Counted from the stretch's first letter, positions 1 through 9,236 are shown. The stretch: 42,947 nucleotides of DNA from Oceaniglobus roseus (GCF_002869745.1 NZ_PNOS01000042.1:1-42947), one strand, 5' to 3'. Made by a program: numbers and translations. The notes: a model not told the origin generated them from the sequence alone.

Positions 1-1019
1 GGCGCGGCGACGGGGATCTGCACCGGCGCGACGGGCAGCAGCGACGGGTCGGCCACCACGTCCCCCCGCCCGCCCATGGCGGCGGTCATCCGGGCGAAGC
101 GCTCGGCGGCGCGGCCGTCCTGCAGCGTGGCGCGCAGCGCCGCCTGTCCGGCCTCCGGCGTGGCCGAGACCCCGGCGAGCGACAGCAGTTCACCGCCGAG
201 CGCCAGCGTCACCCCGGCCAGCGGCGTGTCAGTGGCGCCGCGAAGGCAGGCGATCACCTCATGCAGTTCCAGAGCGTTGCCGAGGGCGCCGGCAAGCGGC
301 TGGTCCATGTCGGTGATCAGCGCCAGCGTCGGGCAGCCCGCCCCGTTCGCCGTGTCCACCAGCGCCCGGGCCAGGGCGCGGGCGGCGTCGAGATCGGCCA
401 TGAAGGCGCCCGAGCCGCATTTCACGTCCAGCACCAACGCGCCGAGCCCCGCGGCGAGCTTCTTCGACAGGATCGAGGCGGTGATGAGGTCGAGGCTGTC
501 CACCGTCCCCGTCACGTCGCGGATCGCGTAGAGCCGCCGGTCGGCCGGGGCGATGCGGGCGGTGGCCGAGACGATGGCGCAACCGACCTCGCCCACCACG
601 GCGCGGAACCGCTCCTCGGGCAGGTCGGTCGAGAGGTCCGGGATCGCCTCGAGCTTGTCGAGGGTGCCGCCGGTGTGGCCGAGGCCGCGGCCCGAGATCA
701 TCGGGACGTAACAGCCGAGCGCCGCCAGCGCCGGGGCGAGCACCAGCGAGACCGGATCGCCGATGCCCCCCGTGGAGTGCTTGTCCACCACCGGCCCCGG
801 CAGATCCCAGGCCAGCACGTCGCCGCTGTCGCGCATCCCTTCGGTCAGCGCGACCGCGCCGCCCTCTCCCAGCCCGTTCAGGCAGGCGGCCATGGCGAAG
901 GCGCCCGCCTGCGCGTCGCTCACCCGCCCGTCGGCCAGCCCGGCGGCGAAGGCGCGCAGGGCCTCCGGCGCGGGAGCTTGACCGGCGCGCAGGGCGGCGA
1001 GGACGGTGCGGGGCTCCAT
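1..1019 (-). CDS. deoA: Thymidine phosphorylase, C-terminus cut by window edge
   Basis: Phosphorolysis of thymidine/deoxyuridine to the free base and deoxyribose 1-phosphate (pyrimidine salvage, cytoplasm). About 339 codons are visible from an ATG at 1019; the remaining ~100 residues expected for the family lie beyond the left edge. Seen: an N-terminal helical region, then the family phosphate-binding motif KHSTGGIGD, a Gly-rich GRGLGHTGGTLDKLE stretch, and the central VKCGSGAFM motif, in the order known for pyrimidine nucleoside phosphorylases. It starts 4 bases after the cdd stop, so cdd and deoA are almost certainly one transcript that first deaminates and then cleaves nucleosides. Pyrimidine-nucleoside phosphorylase (pdp) is the alternative name; the pairing with cdd does not separate them, so deoA is favoured by similarity only. 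Confidence 0.9.
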   Translation of the reverse strand, partial: MEPRTVLAALRAGQAPAPEALRAFAAGLADGRVSDAQAGAFAMAACLNGLGEGGAVALTEGMRDSGDVLAWDLPGPVVDKHSTGGIGDPVSLVLAPALAALGCYVPMISGRGLGHTGGTLDKLEAIPDLSTDLPEERFRAVVGEVGCAIVSATARIAPADRRLYAIRDVTGTVDSLDLITASILSKKLAAGLGALVLDVKCGSGAFMADLDAARALARALVDTANGAGCPTLALITDMDQPLAGALGNALELHEVIACLRGATDTPLAGVTLALGGELLSLAGVSATPEAGQAALRATLQDGRAAERFARMTAAMGGRGDVVADPSLLPVAPVQIPVAA

Positions 1020-1023
1020 CGGC

Positions 1024-1416
1024 TCAGGGCTTGTCCATGTGGGCCAGACTGAAGGCGCCGGGCAGCAGGTCGGCCACGGTCACCGTTTCGGACTTGCCGC
1101 CTGTGGTCGCCATGGTCACGGGGGTGCCCGGCGCCGCGAACTCGGCCAGCTTCTGGCGGCAGCCGCCGCAGGGAGGCACCGGCGCGGGGCTGTCGGCGAC
1201 GACATAGGCCTCGGCGATCTCGTATTCGCCGGCAGCGCACATGGCGGCGATGGCCCCGGCCTCGGCGCAGGTGCCTTCGGGATAGGCCACGTTCTCGACG
1301 TTGCAGCCGGCATAGATGTTGCCCGCGGGGGTGCGGATGGCGGCCCCCACCTTGAAGCCGGAATAGGGGGCGTGGGCGTTCTCGCGCACCTGGCGCGCGG
1401 CGGTCTTCAGGGTCAT
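1024..1416 (-). CDS. cdd: Cytidine deaminase
   Basis: Hydrolytic deamination of cytidine/deoxycytidine to (deoxy)uridine. The 130-residue length fits the homotetrameric small class. Zinc ligands and the proton-shuttling glutamate are visible: TCAEAGA near residue 50 and PPCGGC near residues 81-86. The N-terminal APYSGFKVGAA substrate motif is also present. The ATG at 1416 is chosen because GGAAGGAAG lies just upstream on the minus strand; a longer in-frame extension reads through low-complexity sequence unlike the family. It is followed 4 bases later by deoA, giving a two-gene salvage operon. Confidence 0.96.
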   Translation of the reverse strand: MTLKTAARQVRENAHAPYSGFKVGAAIRTPAGNIYAGCNVENVAYPEGTCAEAGAIAAMCAAGEYEIAEAYVVADSPAPVPPCGGCRQKLAEFAAPGTPVTMATTGGKSETVTVADLLPGAFSLAHMDKP

Positions 1417-1523
1417 GTCGCTTCCTTCCGGGCGTTCGCGCGCATGGTGCAGTGCCCCACCGGGGCGCGCAAGGGGAACCCCGCGTGCGGTGCGGCCGTT
1501 CGCTTGGGGAAGGAGGAATTCCC

Positions 1524-1733
1524 ATGTCCAGCAACGAACATCCCGACGTCGTGGCCGCCACCGAGATCGGCGCCGTCGCCGCCCCCGAGACGGGCGAGGA
1601 CGAACCGATGACCGAGAAGCAGGCCGCGGAACTGCGCCAGCTCTGCGAGGAGAAGGGCGAGGAGTACGACGCCAGCCTGACGAAGACGCAGGCCGAAGAG
1701 CGGATCGCGGCGCTGAAGGGGCAGGATGGGTGA
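1524..1733 (+). CDS. DUF3072 small protein, copy 1
   Basis: A 69-residue acidic protein with a strong ribosome binding site (AGGAGG, 8 bases before the ATG). The C-terminal half has the DUF3072 pattern: EPMTEKQAAELRQLCEE, then a Gly-Glu-x-x-Asp turn and an LTKTQAEERIAALKG helix. The N-terminal ~25 residues are Ala/Glu-rich and probably disordered. Function is unknown for the family. A second copy of the same type lies 1.2 kb downstream on the same strand, with a cupin gene on the other strand between them. The stop codon falls inside a perfect 24-base palindrome. Confidence 0.88.
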   Translation: MSSNEHPDVVAATEIGAVAAPETGEDEPMTEKQAAELRQLCEEKGEEYDASLTKTQAEERIAALKGQDG

Positions 1734-1746
1734 TATCACCCATCCT
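1723..1746. repeat. Perfect 24-base palindrome overlapping a stop codon
   Basis: The 12-base arm AGGATGGGTGAT is followed directly by its exact reverse complement, with no spacer. It includes the last codons and TGA of the first DUF3072 gene. No T-run follows, so it is not a textbook intrinsic terminator. It could fold in either transcript and act as a bidirectional end between the converging DUF3072 and cupin genes, or be a dispersed palindromic repeat. Confidence 0.8.
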
Positions 1747-1781
1747 ACGTCAGGCGCGGCGGGCTGACCGCTGCCGCGCGG

Positions 1782-2879
1782 TCAGGCGAGCGTCGTCCTG
1801 AAGCCCCCCGGCAGCGACACCTCCAGCAGCTCGAAATCCTCGCTCGGGGCCGCGTAGGTGGTGACCATGCCCGGCGGGATCGCGAGGGCGTCGCCGGGCG
1901 TCAGATCCACCGGATCGCGTCCCTCGCCCTCCAGCCGCATCGCGCCCTCCATGACGAATCCGAACAATATGTCGGCGTCATGGGTCGCGGCGGCGGGCAA
2001 TCCTTGTCCTTTTCGAACAACCTGAACATTTGCCACGTTATTCGTATTCGTCCCGATCGTGGTGTCCCGGCAGATGAACCCCGGAACCCGGAAGTCCTGC
2101 CACTCGGCCTCTTCCGCGCGGTGATGGACGAACCTCTGGCCCTGGAACCGCCGGCCGGGGTTCACCGTGGCGTTCGGCAGGGTCATCTCGTGGTCGATGG
2201 TGGTGACGTGTTCCGCCGGAACCCCGATCTCGATCACCTCGATGCTGTCGGAGGCGTAGAGGACGCGGTGGCGGATCTCGGGCGGCTGGATCACGCAGTT
2301 GCCCGCGTGCAGTCGGAAGGGTTCGCCCTGGTCCTCGTAGACGAGGTCGACCCAGCCGCGATAGCAGAAGATCAGCTGGAAACCGACGGTGTGGTAGTGG
2401 ACCATGTCCGGCACCGGCCCGCCATCGGGGATGCGGATGTGGCTGGCGATGATCGAGCCGCCCAGCCGGTCGGGCAGAAGGTCGCGGTAGTGCATCCCGG
2501 CCCGCCCGATCACCCAGGGCGCCTGGTCGGCCAGGCGGCGCACGGTGAAGGCGTGGGTCGTCGGCGGGATCGTCAGCGGCGGGTGCAGCTCGGCGATCTC
2601 GACCCGCGTACCGTTCGGGGCGGTCAGCAGGCGCTGGCCACCGGCGAAGGCATCGGGGTCGTCGGTGAGGATGCGGAGCGTGCCGGGGGCCTCAGGGGCG
2701 CCCTTTTCCAGCCGCACGCGCAGCCCGTGGCCCGAGAAGACGCCGACGGAGGGATCGTCGGCGGGATAGATCGTGTCGAGCCGCATCCCCAGCACCCTGG
2801 TGAAGAAGGGGATGTCGTCGCGCAGTTCGGCGGTGGGCAGGCGGACCTCGGCCCGGATCTCTGGCGCATGTTCTGTCAT
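1782..2879 (-). CDS. Bicupin protein with N-terminal VOC-like domain
   Basis: 365 residues from the ATG at 2879. Residues ~10-85 resemble a vicinal-oxygen-chelate (glyoxalase-like) half-module (DIPFFTRVLGMRL and a following beta-rich segment). Residues ~150-230 form a first cupin barrel with metal-ligand-type histidines (HYHTVGFQ and a later PPEIRH). Residues ~290-360 form a second cupin (HDADILFGFVMEG, then LTPGDALAIPPG). Cupins of this kind bind a metal and act as oxygenases, isomerases or small-molecule sensors. The substrate cannot be read from sequence, and no pathway neighbour suggests one. It ends close to the palindrome that also closes the first DUF3072 gene. Confidence 0.85.
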   Translation of the reverse strand: MTEHAPEIRAEVRLPTAELRDDIPFFTRVLGMRLDTIYPADDPSVGVFSGHGLRVRLEKGAPEAPGTLRILTDDPDAFAGGQRLLTAPNGTRVEIAELHPPLTIPPTTHAFTVRRLADQAPWVIGRAGMHYRDLLPDRLGGSIIASHIRIPDGGPVPDMVHYHTVGFQLIFCYRGWVDLVYEDQGEPFRLHAGNCVIQPPEIRHRVLYASDSIEVIEIGVPAEHVTTIDHEMTLPNATVNPGRRFQGQRFVHHRAEEAEWQDFRVPGFICRDTTIGTNTNNVANVQVVRKGQGLPAAATHDADILFGFVMEGAMRLEGEGRDPVDLTPGDALAIPPGMVTTYAAPSEDFELLEVSLPGGFRTTLA

Positions 2880-2967
2880 GGCGGCGAAGGTGCTGCGGCG
2901 CGCGGGCGGATGCAAGACGGGAACTTCTCCGCCACCCGGAACATTATGGGAACAAAGGAGACACACC

Positions 2968-3189
2968 ATGGACAAGATCACCGAGACGCCCAAGGCCGAC
3001 GCGCCGGGCAATGCCGAGAAGCCGGTCGAGGACTGGGTGACGGGCGACGAGCCGATGACGGGGGCGCAGGCCTCATATCTCAAGACGCTCTGCGAGGAGG
3101 CGGGAGAGGATTTCGACCCCGGCCTGAGCAAGGCCGAGGCGAGCAGGCGGATCGACGCGCTGCAGGGGGAAACCGGGCGCGGCGGCTGA
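2968..3189 (+). CDS. DUF3072 small protein, copy 2
   Basis: 73 residues, paralogous to the protein at 1524-1733. The shared core reads DEPMTGAQASYLKTLCEEAG, then DPGLSKAEASRRIDALQG. The N-terminus is again acidic and low complexity. The ATG at 2968 has AAAGGAG upstream. It is divergent from the bicupin gene (88-base gap) and 68 bases upstream of maeB on the same strand. Function is unknown. The cysteine in LCEE and the helix pattern are conserved between the two copies. Confidence 0.88.
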   Translation: MDKITETPKADAPGNAEKPVEDWVTGDEPMTGAQASYLKTLCEEAGEDFDPGLSKAEASRRIDALQGETGRGG

Positions 3190-3257
3190 AACCGGGCTGG
3201 CGGAGCGCGGCGGGCTTCGGATAGTGTGCCCGGAAAAGGACCGCGGGGGACACGGAT

Positions 3258-5540
3258 TTGCAGAACAAGGAACGCGCCGAGGCGCTGCGCCAGGCGGCGC
3301 TGGAGTACCACCGTTTCCCGAAGCCCGGCAAGCTGGAGATCCGCGCCACGAAGCCGCTGGCCAACGGCCGCGACCTGTCCCGCGCCTATTCCCCCGGCGT
3401 CGCCGAGGCCTGCCTGGAGATCAAGGCGGACCCGGCGACGGCGCGCGACTATACCTCGCGCGGGAACCTCGTGGCGGTGGTCAGCAACGGCACGGCGGTG
3501 CTGGGTCTCGGCAACATCGGGGCGCTGGCCTCCAAGCCGGTGATGGAGGGCAAGGCGGTCCTGTTCAAGAAGTTCGCCAACATCGACTGCTTCGACGTCG
3601 AGGTGAACGAGGCCGATCCCCACAAGCTGGCCGACATCGTCTGCGCGCTGGAGCCGACCTTCGGGGCGATCAACCTGGAAGACATCAAGGCGCCGGACTG
3701 CTTCATCGTCGAGAAGCTGTGCCGCGAGCGGATGAACATTCCCGTCTTTCACGACGACCAGCACGGCACCGCCATCGTGGTCGGGGCCGCCGCCACCAAT
3801 GCGCTCAGGGTCGCGGGCAAGAGCTTCGAGGACATCAAGGTGGTGTCGACGGGCGGCGGGGCGGCGGGGATCGCCTGCCTCAACATGCTGCTGAAGCTCG
3901 GGGTGAAACGCGAGAACGTGTGGCTGTGCGACCTTCAGGGGCTGGTGCATGTGGGACGAGTGGCCGACATGACCGAGCAGAAGGCGGCCTATGCGCAACC
4001 GGGCGGGCCGCGCGGCCTGGCCGACGTGATCGAGGGCGCGGACCTGTTCCTGGGGCTGTCGGGGCCGGGCGTTCTGACGCAGGAGATGGTGGCGAAGATG
4101 GCCCCTGCCCCGGTGATCTTCGCGCTGGCGAACCCAAACCCCGAGATCGACCCGGAGGATGCCCGCGAGGTCGCGCCGAAGGCACTGATCGCCACGGGTC
4201 GGAGCGACTATCCGAACCAGGTGAACAACGTCCTGTGCTTCCCGTTCATCTTCCGCGGCGCGCTGGACGTGGGCGCGACCGAGATCAACGACGCGATGAA
4301 GATCGCCTGCATCGAGGGGATCGCGGCCCTGGCCCGCGCCACCACCTCGGCCGAGGCCGCCGCGGCCTACCAGGGCGAGCAGATGACCTTCGGCCCCGAC
4401 TACCTGATCCCGAAACCCTTCGATCCGCGCCTGATGGGCGTGGTCGCCGTGGCCGTGGCGAAGGCCGCGATGGAGACCGGGGTCGCGACGCGGCCGATCG
4501 AGGATCTGGCGGCCTACAAGGCGCAGCTCGACGGTTCGGTGTTCAAGTCGGCGATGATCATGCGCCCGGTGTTCGAGGCGGCCTCGGTCGCCTCCCGTCG
4601 CCTGGTCTTCGCCGAGGGCGAGGACGAGCGGGTGCTGCGCGCGGCGAGCGCGATCATGGAAGAGACGATCGACAAGCCGATCCTGATCGGCCGCCCCGAC
4701 GTGATCGAGGCCCGGGCCGAGCGCGCGGGGCTGGTGATCCGGCCGGGCCGCGACTTCGAGATCGTGAACCCCGAGAGCGACTCGCGCTATCGCGACTACT
4801 GGGGCACATACCACGAGATGATGCAGCGGAAGGGCGTGACGCCCGACCTCGCGCGGGCGATCATGCGCACGAACTCCACCGCCATCGGCGCGGTGATGGT
4901 GCACCGGGGCGATGCCGACAGCATGATCTGCGGCACCTTCGGGCAGTACCTGTGGCACCTGAACTACATCCAGCAGGTGCTGGGCACGGACGAGCTGCAC
5001 CCGATCGCGGCGCTGTCGCTGATGATCCTGGAAGACGGGCCGCTGTTCATCGCCGACACCCATGTGCACCCGAACCCCTCGCCGCAGCAGATCGCCGAGA
5101 CGGTGATCGCCGCGGCCCGCCACGTGCGGCGTTTCGGGGTCGAACCGAAGATCGCGCTGTGTTCGCATTCGCAGTTCGGCAACCTCGACTGCGACACGGG
5201 GATCCGGATGCGCGGCGCGCTCGAGATCCTCGATTCCGAGCCGCGCAATTTCGCCTACGAGGGCGAGATGCACGCAGATGCCGCGCTCGACGGCGAGCTG
5301 CGGGCGCGGATCTTCCCGAACAGCCGTCTGGAGGGTGCGGCGAACGTGCTCGTCTTCGCCAACACCGACGCCGCCTCGGGCGTGCGCAACATCCTGAAGA
5401 TGAAGGCGCGGGGGCTCGAGGTGGGGCCAATCCTGATGGGCATGGGCAACCGGGCGCATATCGTGACCTCGTCGATCACTGCCCGGGGCCTGCTCAATAT
5501 CGCGGCTCTGGCTGGTACGCCGGTTGCACAGTACGGCTGA
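3258..5540 (+). CDS. maeB: NADP-dependent malic enzyme with phosphotransacetylase-like domain
   Basis: Oxidative decarboxylation of malate to pyruvate with NADPH formation, linking the TCA cycle to gluconeogenesis. 760 residues, the usual length for the fused MaeB family. The N-terminal ~430 residues are the malic enzyme: [22 protein letters not shown], the dinucleotide motif [12 protein letters not shown], and [12 protein letters not shown]. The rest is a phosphotransacetylase-like domain (from about [18 protein letters not shown]), which in this family is regulatory (acetyl-CoA sensing) rather than catalytic. The start must be TTG at 3258: an in-frame stop lies at 3222-3224 and no ATG or GTG intervenes. 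The last 47 bases overlap the 3' end of the opposing Hint-domain gene. Confidence 0.96.
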   Translation: MQNKERAEALRQAALEYHRFPKPGKLEIRATKPLANGRDLSRAYSPGVAEACLEIKADPATARDYTSRGNLVAVVSNGTAVLGLGNIGALASKPVMEGKAVLFKKFANIDCFDVEVNEADPHKLADIVCALEPTFGAINLEDIKAPDCFIVEKLCRERMNIPVFHDDQHGTAIVVGAAATNALRVAGKSFEDIKVVSTGGGAAGIACLNMLLKLGVKRENVWLCDLQGLVHVGRVADMTEQKAAYAQPGGPRGLADVIEGADLFLGLSGPGVLTQEMVAKMAPAPVIFALANPNPEIDPEDAREVAPKALIATGRSDYPNQVNNVLCFPFIFRGALDVGATEINDAMKIACIEGIAALARATTSAEAAAAYQGEQMTFGPDYLIPKPFDPRLMGVVAVAVAKAAMETGVATRPIEDLAAYKAQLDGSVFKSAMIMRPVFEAASVASRRLVFAEGEDERVLRAASAIMEETIDKPILIGRPDVIEARAERAGLVIRPGRDFEIVNPESDSRYRDYWGTYHEMMQRKGVTPDLARAIMRTNSTAIGAVMVHRGDADSMICGTFGQYLWHLNYIQQVLGTDELHPIAALSLMILEDGPLFIADTHVHPNPSPQQIAETVIAAARHVRRFGVEPKIALCSHSQFGNLDCDTGIRMRGALEILDSEPRNFAYEGEMHADAALDGELRARIFPNSRLEGAANVLVFANTDAASGVRNILKMKARGLEVGPILMGMGNRAHIVTSSITARGLLNIAALAGTPVAQYG

Positions 5541-6528
5541 CGCGTTCGGCGAGTTTGGTCTTGCTGCGCACCAGGTCCGCCTGGGAAATCGCCCGCGCCT
5601 CGTAGCTGCGCAGCACCGGGAAGGCCATCTCCATGGTGCGTCCGGCGAACAGGGCCGTCACCGTGTCGTAATCCTGCGCGCCAAGCGCCTCCATCGCCAC
5701 GTCGCCGAGGAACATGCTTTCGGCGGCCATGCCGTTGGCGAGAAGCACGACGTGGCTGTCGCACAGGATGTGGTGATACTCGATCCGGCTGCGCGTGGCG
5801 TCGACGGTGATCGAGCAGCCGTTGACCAGGTTGACCGCCGGCGCCAGGCAGGCTTCGCCGAAGATGATCTGGCAATGGGCGGTCCGCAGGAGGAGACGGT
5901 GCTGCTGCGAGACGTAGGTATCGACGTAGGGCACCCCGTCGCCGAAGGTGTTGCGGGCGATGCGGACTGGGTACCACTTGCGGTAGCTGTCGTTCACCGG
6001 AACCGTCAGCCGGCGTGATCCGCTCCAGCGCACGGGATGGACCTTGCCCTCGATGTCGATCACCTGGGTGCCGACGCCGATCTCCTCGACCGGGATGTCG
6101 CCGTCCGTGGTGCGGATCAGCGTGCCGCTGCAGAAGCAGACGGGCGTGAACACCGGATAGGCGGTGGGGTCGATGTCGATGACCTCGGCGATCTGGCCAA
6201 GGGAGCTCGGCCGCCCGGCCGGGTAGTAGAAGTAGATCTGTCCACCGGCCTCGAACACCACGACGTCGACCTGCGTGCCAATACCCACCGTGATCCCGGC
6301 GACATCGACACCGGCCTGGGCCGTACCGCTGCCGATGTAGTTCAGCGGCTGCCCCTCGAAGGTGGCGATACCGTCGTCGGCGTCCGACAGGGTGCCGTCG
6401 TCGTCGGTCAGCGTTCCGCTGGTCGACCCGCCGAAATCGCCGAGGACGATGTTGACGGGATTTGAAAGAAGCTGCGCCTCCAGCAGGGCGCCGTCGTAGG
6501 GAATTACCGAAATCGTTTCCGTTGCCAT
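5494..6528 (-). CDS. Hint (hedgehog/intein) domain protein
   Basis: 344 residues from the ATG at 6528 (GGAGAG upstream). Residues ~1-125 are an acidic, beta-rich segment (many Asp/Gly/Thr, including TDDDGTLSDADDG) resembling extracellular Ca-binding proteins. Residues ~131-290 are a Hint_2 domain starting at VCFCSGTLIRT. The candidate nucleophile is Cys133; the block HPVRWSGSRR and the later QQHRLL follow. Such proteins are frequent in marine Rhodobacteraceae and are thought to be exported or self-processing, but processing is unproven. No classical signal peptide is visible, so type I secretion through an uncleaved C-terminal signal is possible; no transporter gene is adjacent. It converges on and overlaps maeB. 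Confidence 0.88.
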   Translation of the reverse strand: MATETISVIPYDGALLEAQLLSNPVNIVLGDFGGSTSGTLTDDDGTLSDADDGIATFEGQPLNYIGSGTAQAGVDVAGITVGIGTQVDVVVFEAGGQIYFYYPAGRPSSLGQIAEVIDIDPTAYPVFTPVCFCSGTLIRTTDGDIPVEEIGVGTQVIDIEGKVHPVRWSGSRRLTVPVNDSYRKWYPVRIARNTFGDGVPYVDTYVSQQHRLLLRTAHCQIIFGEACLAPAVNLVNGCSITVDATRSRIEYHHILCDSHVVLLANGMAAESMFLGDVAMEALGAQDYDTVTALFAGRTMEMAFPVLRSYEARAISQADLVRSKTKLAERVSRTVQPAYQPEPRY

Positions 6529-7021
6529 GTGCACTCTCCACCACTCACCGGTGCGGCCGGACACCCAGGGCGCGACCGGCCGCAATCCGAGGTTGCAGAG
6601 TTCAAAGTGGACAAATCGACATGTTTGTTGGAAACAATGCACGCCGCGGCGCCGCCTTGTTTGTGCTCAAATATTTGATCTGTTAACGGAAATTAACCAT
6701 TTGTTCCCTGTCCGGCCGTCGCGTTCCGCACGCGGAGACCAAGCCAGAACGTTACTTTTACAGGAAAGTTTTTCTCTGCCCAAAGATCGATCGGATCGGG
6801 CTGTCACGGCACGGGGAGCAGAGCCACGCACCATTGTACGACAGACTTCGCGGAGGGGGCTGAGCAACAATCCGCCCACGCCGGATTTCACATTTTCGTG
6901 AGGTTACGGGCAGCCATTCCGCGCGGGGCTAAGGCCGCGGTCGACACGTCGAGGGATACGGACCCAGTCATCCTTGCCTCGGCGCGCTGCCGCCGGATCG
7001 GCCCGGCGGCAGCGATTCGCG
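6529..7021. other. AT-richer intergenic region upstream of the Hint gene
   Basis: 493 bases without a convincing gene; the short open frames here have no family features or good ribosome sites. Composition is clearly richer in A/T than the surroundings, especially 6600-6720. Seen inside: an inverted repeat TTGTT-GGA-AACAA at 6625-6637, and two TTAA boxes at 6683-6686 and 6693-6698, the second within TTAACC. This resembles a CtrA half-site, although the spacing is 6 rather than the consensus 7. These lie about 100-170 bases upstream of the Hint gene start, so regulatory DNA for that gene is the likely content. Confidence 0.5.
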
Positions 7022-7144
7022 CTACTTCTTCGGTGCGGGCTTCTTTGCCGGAGCGGGCTTCGCGGCGGCTTCGGCCGGGGCGGCCATCTTGGCGTCGGGC
7101 TTCGATGGCTGCTTCATCTTCTTCTTCGGATTCTTGTCGCCCAT
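7022..7144 (-). CDS. 40-residue Lys/Pro/Ala-rich basic protein
   Basis: Begins MGDKNPKKKMKQPSKPDAKM and continues as an Ala-Pro-Lys repeat tail ending in PAKKPAPKK, giving a strongly positive protein without hydrophobic segments. The MGDKNPKK opening recurs in short annotated proteins of proteobacteria, which is the main reason for calling it real. AGAGG lies 10 bases upstream of the ATG on the minus strand. A longer frame to 7255 has no supporting start site. Function unknown; nucleic-acid binding would fit the charge but is only a guess. Divergent from prpE. Confidence 0.65.
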   Translation of the reverse strand: MGDKNPKKKMKQPSKPDAKMAAPAEAAAKPAPAKKPAPKK

Positions 7145-7337
7145 GGCAACGTGACCTCTGTTGCGGGCAGGCCCTGCGCCGACCCTCCCCCCGACGCTAG
7201 TCGCCGGGCGGGAACGGGGCCGCTCCGTTTTCGACGGGAATGTCGAATCCGGCACATCGGCGCGCGCAACCCCATGCTGGCGCTCTGCTTTCGCCCGCGC
7301 TACTCCTCAAGGCGGACAGGACGTTTGGGAGGGCGGC

Positions 7338-9236
7338 ATGGCGTATTCGGAGATCTACAGGGCCTGGCAGGACGACCCCGAGGCGTTCTGGATGGAACAG
7401 GCGAAGGCCATCGACTGGGACCGTGCCCCGACCTTCGCGCTCGACGACAGCCGGGCGCCCTTCTACGGCTGGTATCCCGATGCGATGGTCAACACCTGCT
7501 TCAACGCGGTGGACCGGCACGTGCGCGACGGACAGGGCGATCGGGCCGCGATCATCTACGACAGCCCGATCACGGGCGCGAAATCCAGGACGACCTTCGC
7601 CGAGCTGAAGGAGCAGACCGCGCGGCTGGCCGGGGCCCTCGCGGCGAAGGGCGTGGGCAAGGGCGACCGGGTCATCATCTACATGCCGATGGTGCCCGAG
7701 GCGCTGGTGGCGATGCTGGCCTGCACCCGGATCGGGGCGGTGCACTCGGTGGTCTTCGGCGGCTTCGCGGCGCACGAGCTGGCGACGCGGATCGACGACG
7801 CCGCGCCGAAGGCGGTGATCGCCGGCTCCTGCGGGATCGAGCCGGGGCGCGTGGTGGCCTACAAGCCGCTGCTCGACAACGCCATCGCGGCGGCGAAGCA
7901 CAAGCCCGCGTTCTGCGTGATCTTCCAGCGCGAACAGTTGCGGGCCGAGCTGGTCGAGGGGCGCGATCACGAGTGGCACGCCTTCCAGGAGGGCGCGGAA
8001 CCGGCGGACTGCCTGCCGGTCGAGGGGATGCACCCGGCCTATGTGCTCTATACCTCGGGGACGACGGGACAGCCGAAGGGGGTGGTGCGGCCCACGGCGG
8101 GGCACCTGGTGGCGCTGAACTGGACCATGAAGGCGGTCTACAACGTCGCGCCGGGCGAGGTGTTCTGGGCGGCATCGGACGTCGGCTGGGTCGTCGGCCA
8201 CAGCTACATCTGCTATGCCCCGCTGATCCACGGCAACACCACGGTGGTGTTCGAGGGCAAGCCTGTGGGCACGCCGGACGCGGGCACCTTCTGGCGGGTG
8301 ATCGCCGAGCATGACGTGAAGTCCTTCTTCACCGCGCCCACGGCGTTCCGCGCGATCAAGCGCGAGGATCCGAAGGCCGAGTGCCTGAAGGCGCACGACA
8401 TCTCCTGCCTGCGCGCGCTGTATCTCGCCGGAGAGCGGGCGGATCCCGACACGATCGAATGGGCGCAGCGGGTGATGAACGTGCCGGTCTACGACCACTG
8501 GTGGCAGACCGAAACCGGCTGGCCCATCGTCGCCAACCCCGCCGGGATCGAGCCGCTGCCGGTGAGGATCGGCTCGCCCACCGTGGCGATGCCGGGTTAC
8601 GACGTGCAGGTGCTGTCGCCCGAGGGGACGCCGGTCGCGCCGGGTACGCTCGGCGCCATCGCCATCAGGCTGCCCCTGCCCCCGGGCACCCTGCCGACGC
8701 TCTGGAATGCGGAGGAGCGGTTCAGGAAGGCGTATCTGACCACCTTCCCCGGCTATTACGAGACGGGGGATGCGGGGTACATCGACGAGGACGGCTATCT
8801 CTGGATCATGGCGCGCACCGACGACGTGATCAATGTCGCGGGGCACCGGCTGTCGACGGGGGCGATGGAGGAGATCCTGGCCTCGCACCCCGATGTCGCG
8901 GAATGCGCGGTGATCGGCGTCGCGGACCAGCTGAAGGGGCAGCTGCCCATGGGGTTCGTCTGCCTGTCGAAGGGCGTGAACAAGCCGAAGGAGACGGTGG
9001 AGGCCGAGTGCATCCAGCTGGTGCGCGACCAGATCGGCCCTGTCGCCGCCTTCCGGCTGTGCCGCGTGGTCGACCGGCTGCCGAAGACGCGCTCGGGCAA
9101 GATCCTGCGCCGCACCATGGCCAGCATCGCCGACGGGCAGGAGTTCAAGCTGCCCGCCACCATCGACGACCCCGCGATCCTCGACGAGATCCGGGAGGCG
9201 CTTTCCGGGATCGGCTATCCGAAGGCGGAGGGCTGA
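7338..9236 (+). CDS. prpE: Propionyl-CoA synthetase
   Basis: ATP-dependent activation of propionate to propionyl-CoA (acyl-adenylate mechanism, cytoplasm). 632 residues, as expected. Seen: the adenylation P-loop YTSGTTGQPKGVV, the segment DVGWVVGHSYI and HWWQTETGWP typical of the acetyl/propionyl-CoA synthetase branch, the hinge region YETGDAGYIDEDGYLWIMAR, and the catalytic lysine in TRSGKILRR near the C-terminus. GHSYICYAPLIHGNTTVV favours PrpE/ACSS3 over acetyl-CoA synthetase. GGGAGGG precedes the ATG at 7338. The 193-base divergent region upstream holds an inverted repeat TCGAC-N6-GTCGA at 7231-7246, a possible operator. No methylcitrate or methylmalonyl genes adjoin, though mmsA, which also yields propionyl-CoA, lies 11 kb away. 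Confidence 0.93.
   Translation: MAYSEIYRAWQDDPEAFWMEQAKAIDWDRAPTFALDDSRAPFYGWYPDAMVNTCFNAVDRHVRDGQGDRAAIIYDSPITGAKSRTTFAELKEQTARLAGALAAKGVGKGDRVIIYMPMVPEALVAMLACTRIGAVHSVVFGGFAAHELATRIDDAAPKAVIAGSCGIEPGRVVAYKPLLDNAIAAAKHKPAFCVIFQREQLRAELVEGRDHEWHAFQEGAEPADCLPVEGMHPAYVLYTSGTTGQPKGVVRPTAGHLVALNWTMKAVYNVAPGEVFWAASDVGWVVGHSYICYAPLIHGNTTVVFEGKPVGTPDAGTFWRVIAEHDVKSFFTAPTAFRAIKREDPKAECLKAHDISCLRALYLAGERADPDTIEWAQRVMNVPVYDHWWQTETGWPIVANPAGIEPLPVRIGSPTVAMPGYDVQVLSPEGTPVAPGTLGAIAIRLPLPPGTLPTLWNAEERFRKAYLTTFPGYYETGDAGYIDEDGYLWIMARTDDVINVAGHRLSTGAMEEILASHPDVAECAVIGVADQLKGQLPMGFVCLSKGVNKPKETVEAECIQLVRDQIGPVAAFRLCRVVDRLPKTRSGKILRRTMASIADGQEFKLPATIDDPAILDEIREALSGIGYPKAEG

Noticed and set aside
1782-5459. 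A single very long minus-strand reading frame running through maeB and the bicupin gene
   Set aside because: Only 1782-2879 has cupin family features; the rest is antisense to maeB, whose plus-strand product is unmistakable. Long antisense frames are expected at this GC content.
6667-6891. A 74-codon minus-strand ORF upstream of the Hint gene
   Set aside because: No ribosome site, no recognisable features, and it covers the likely promoter DNA.
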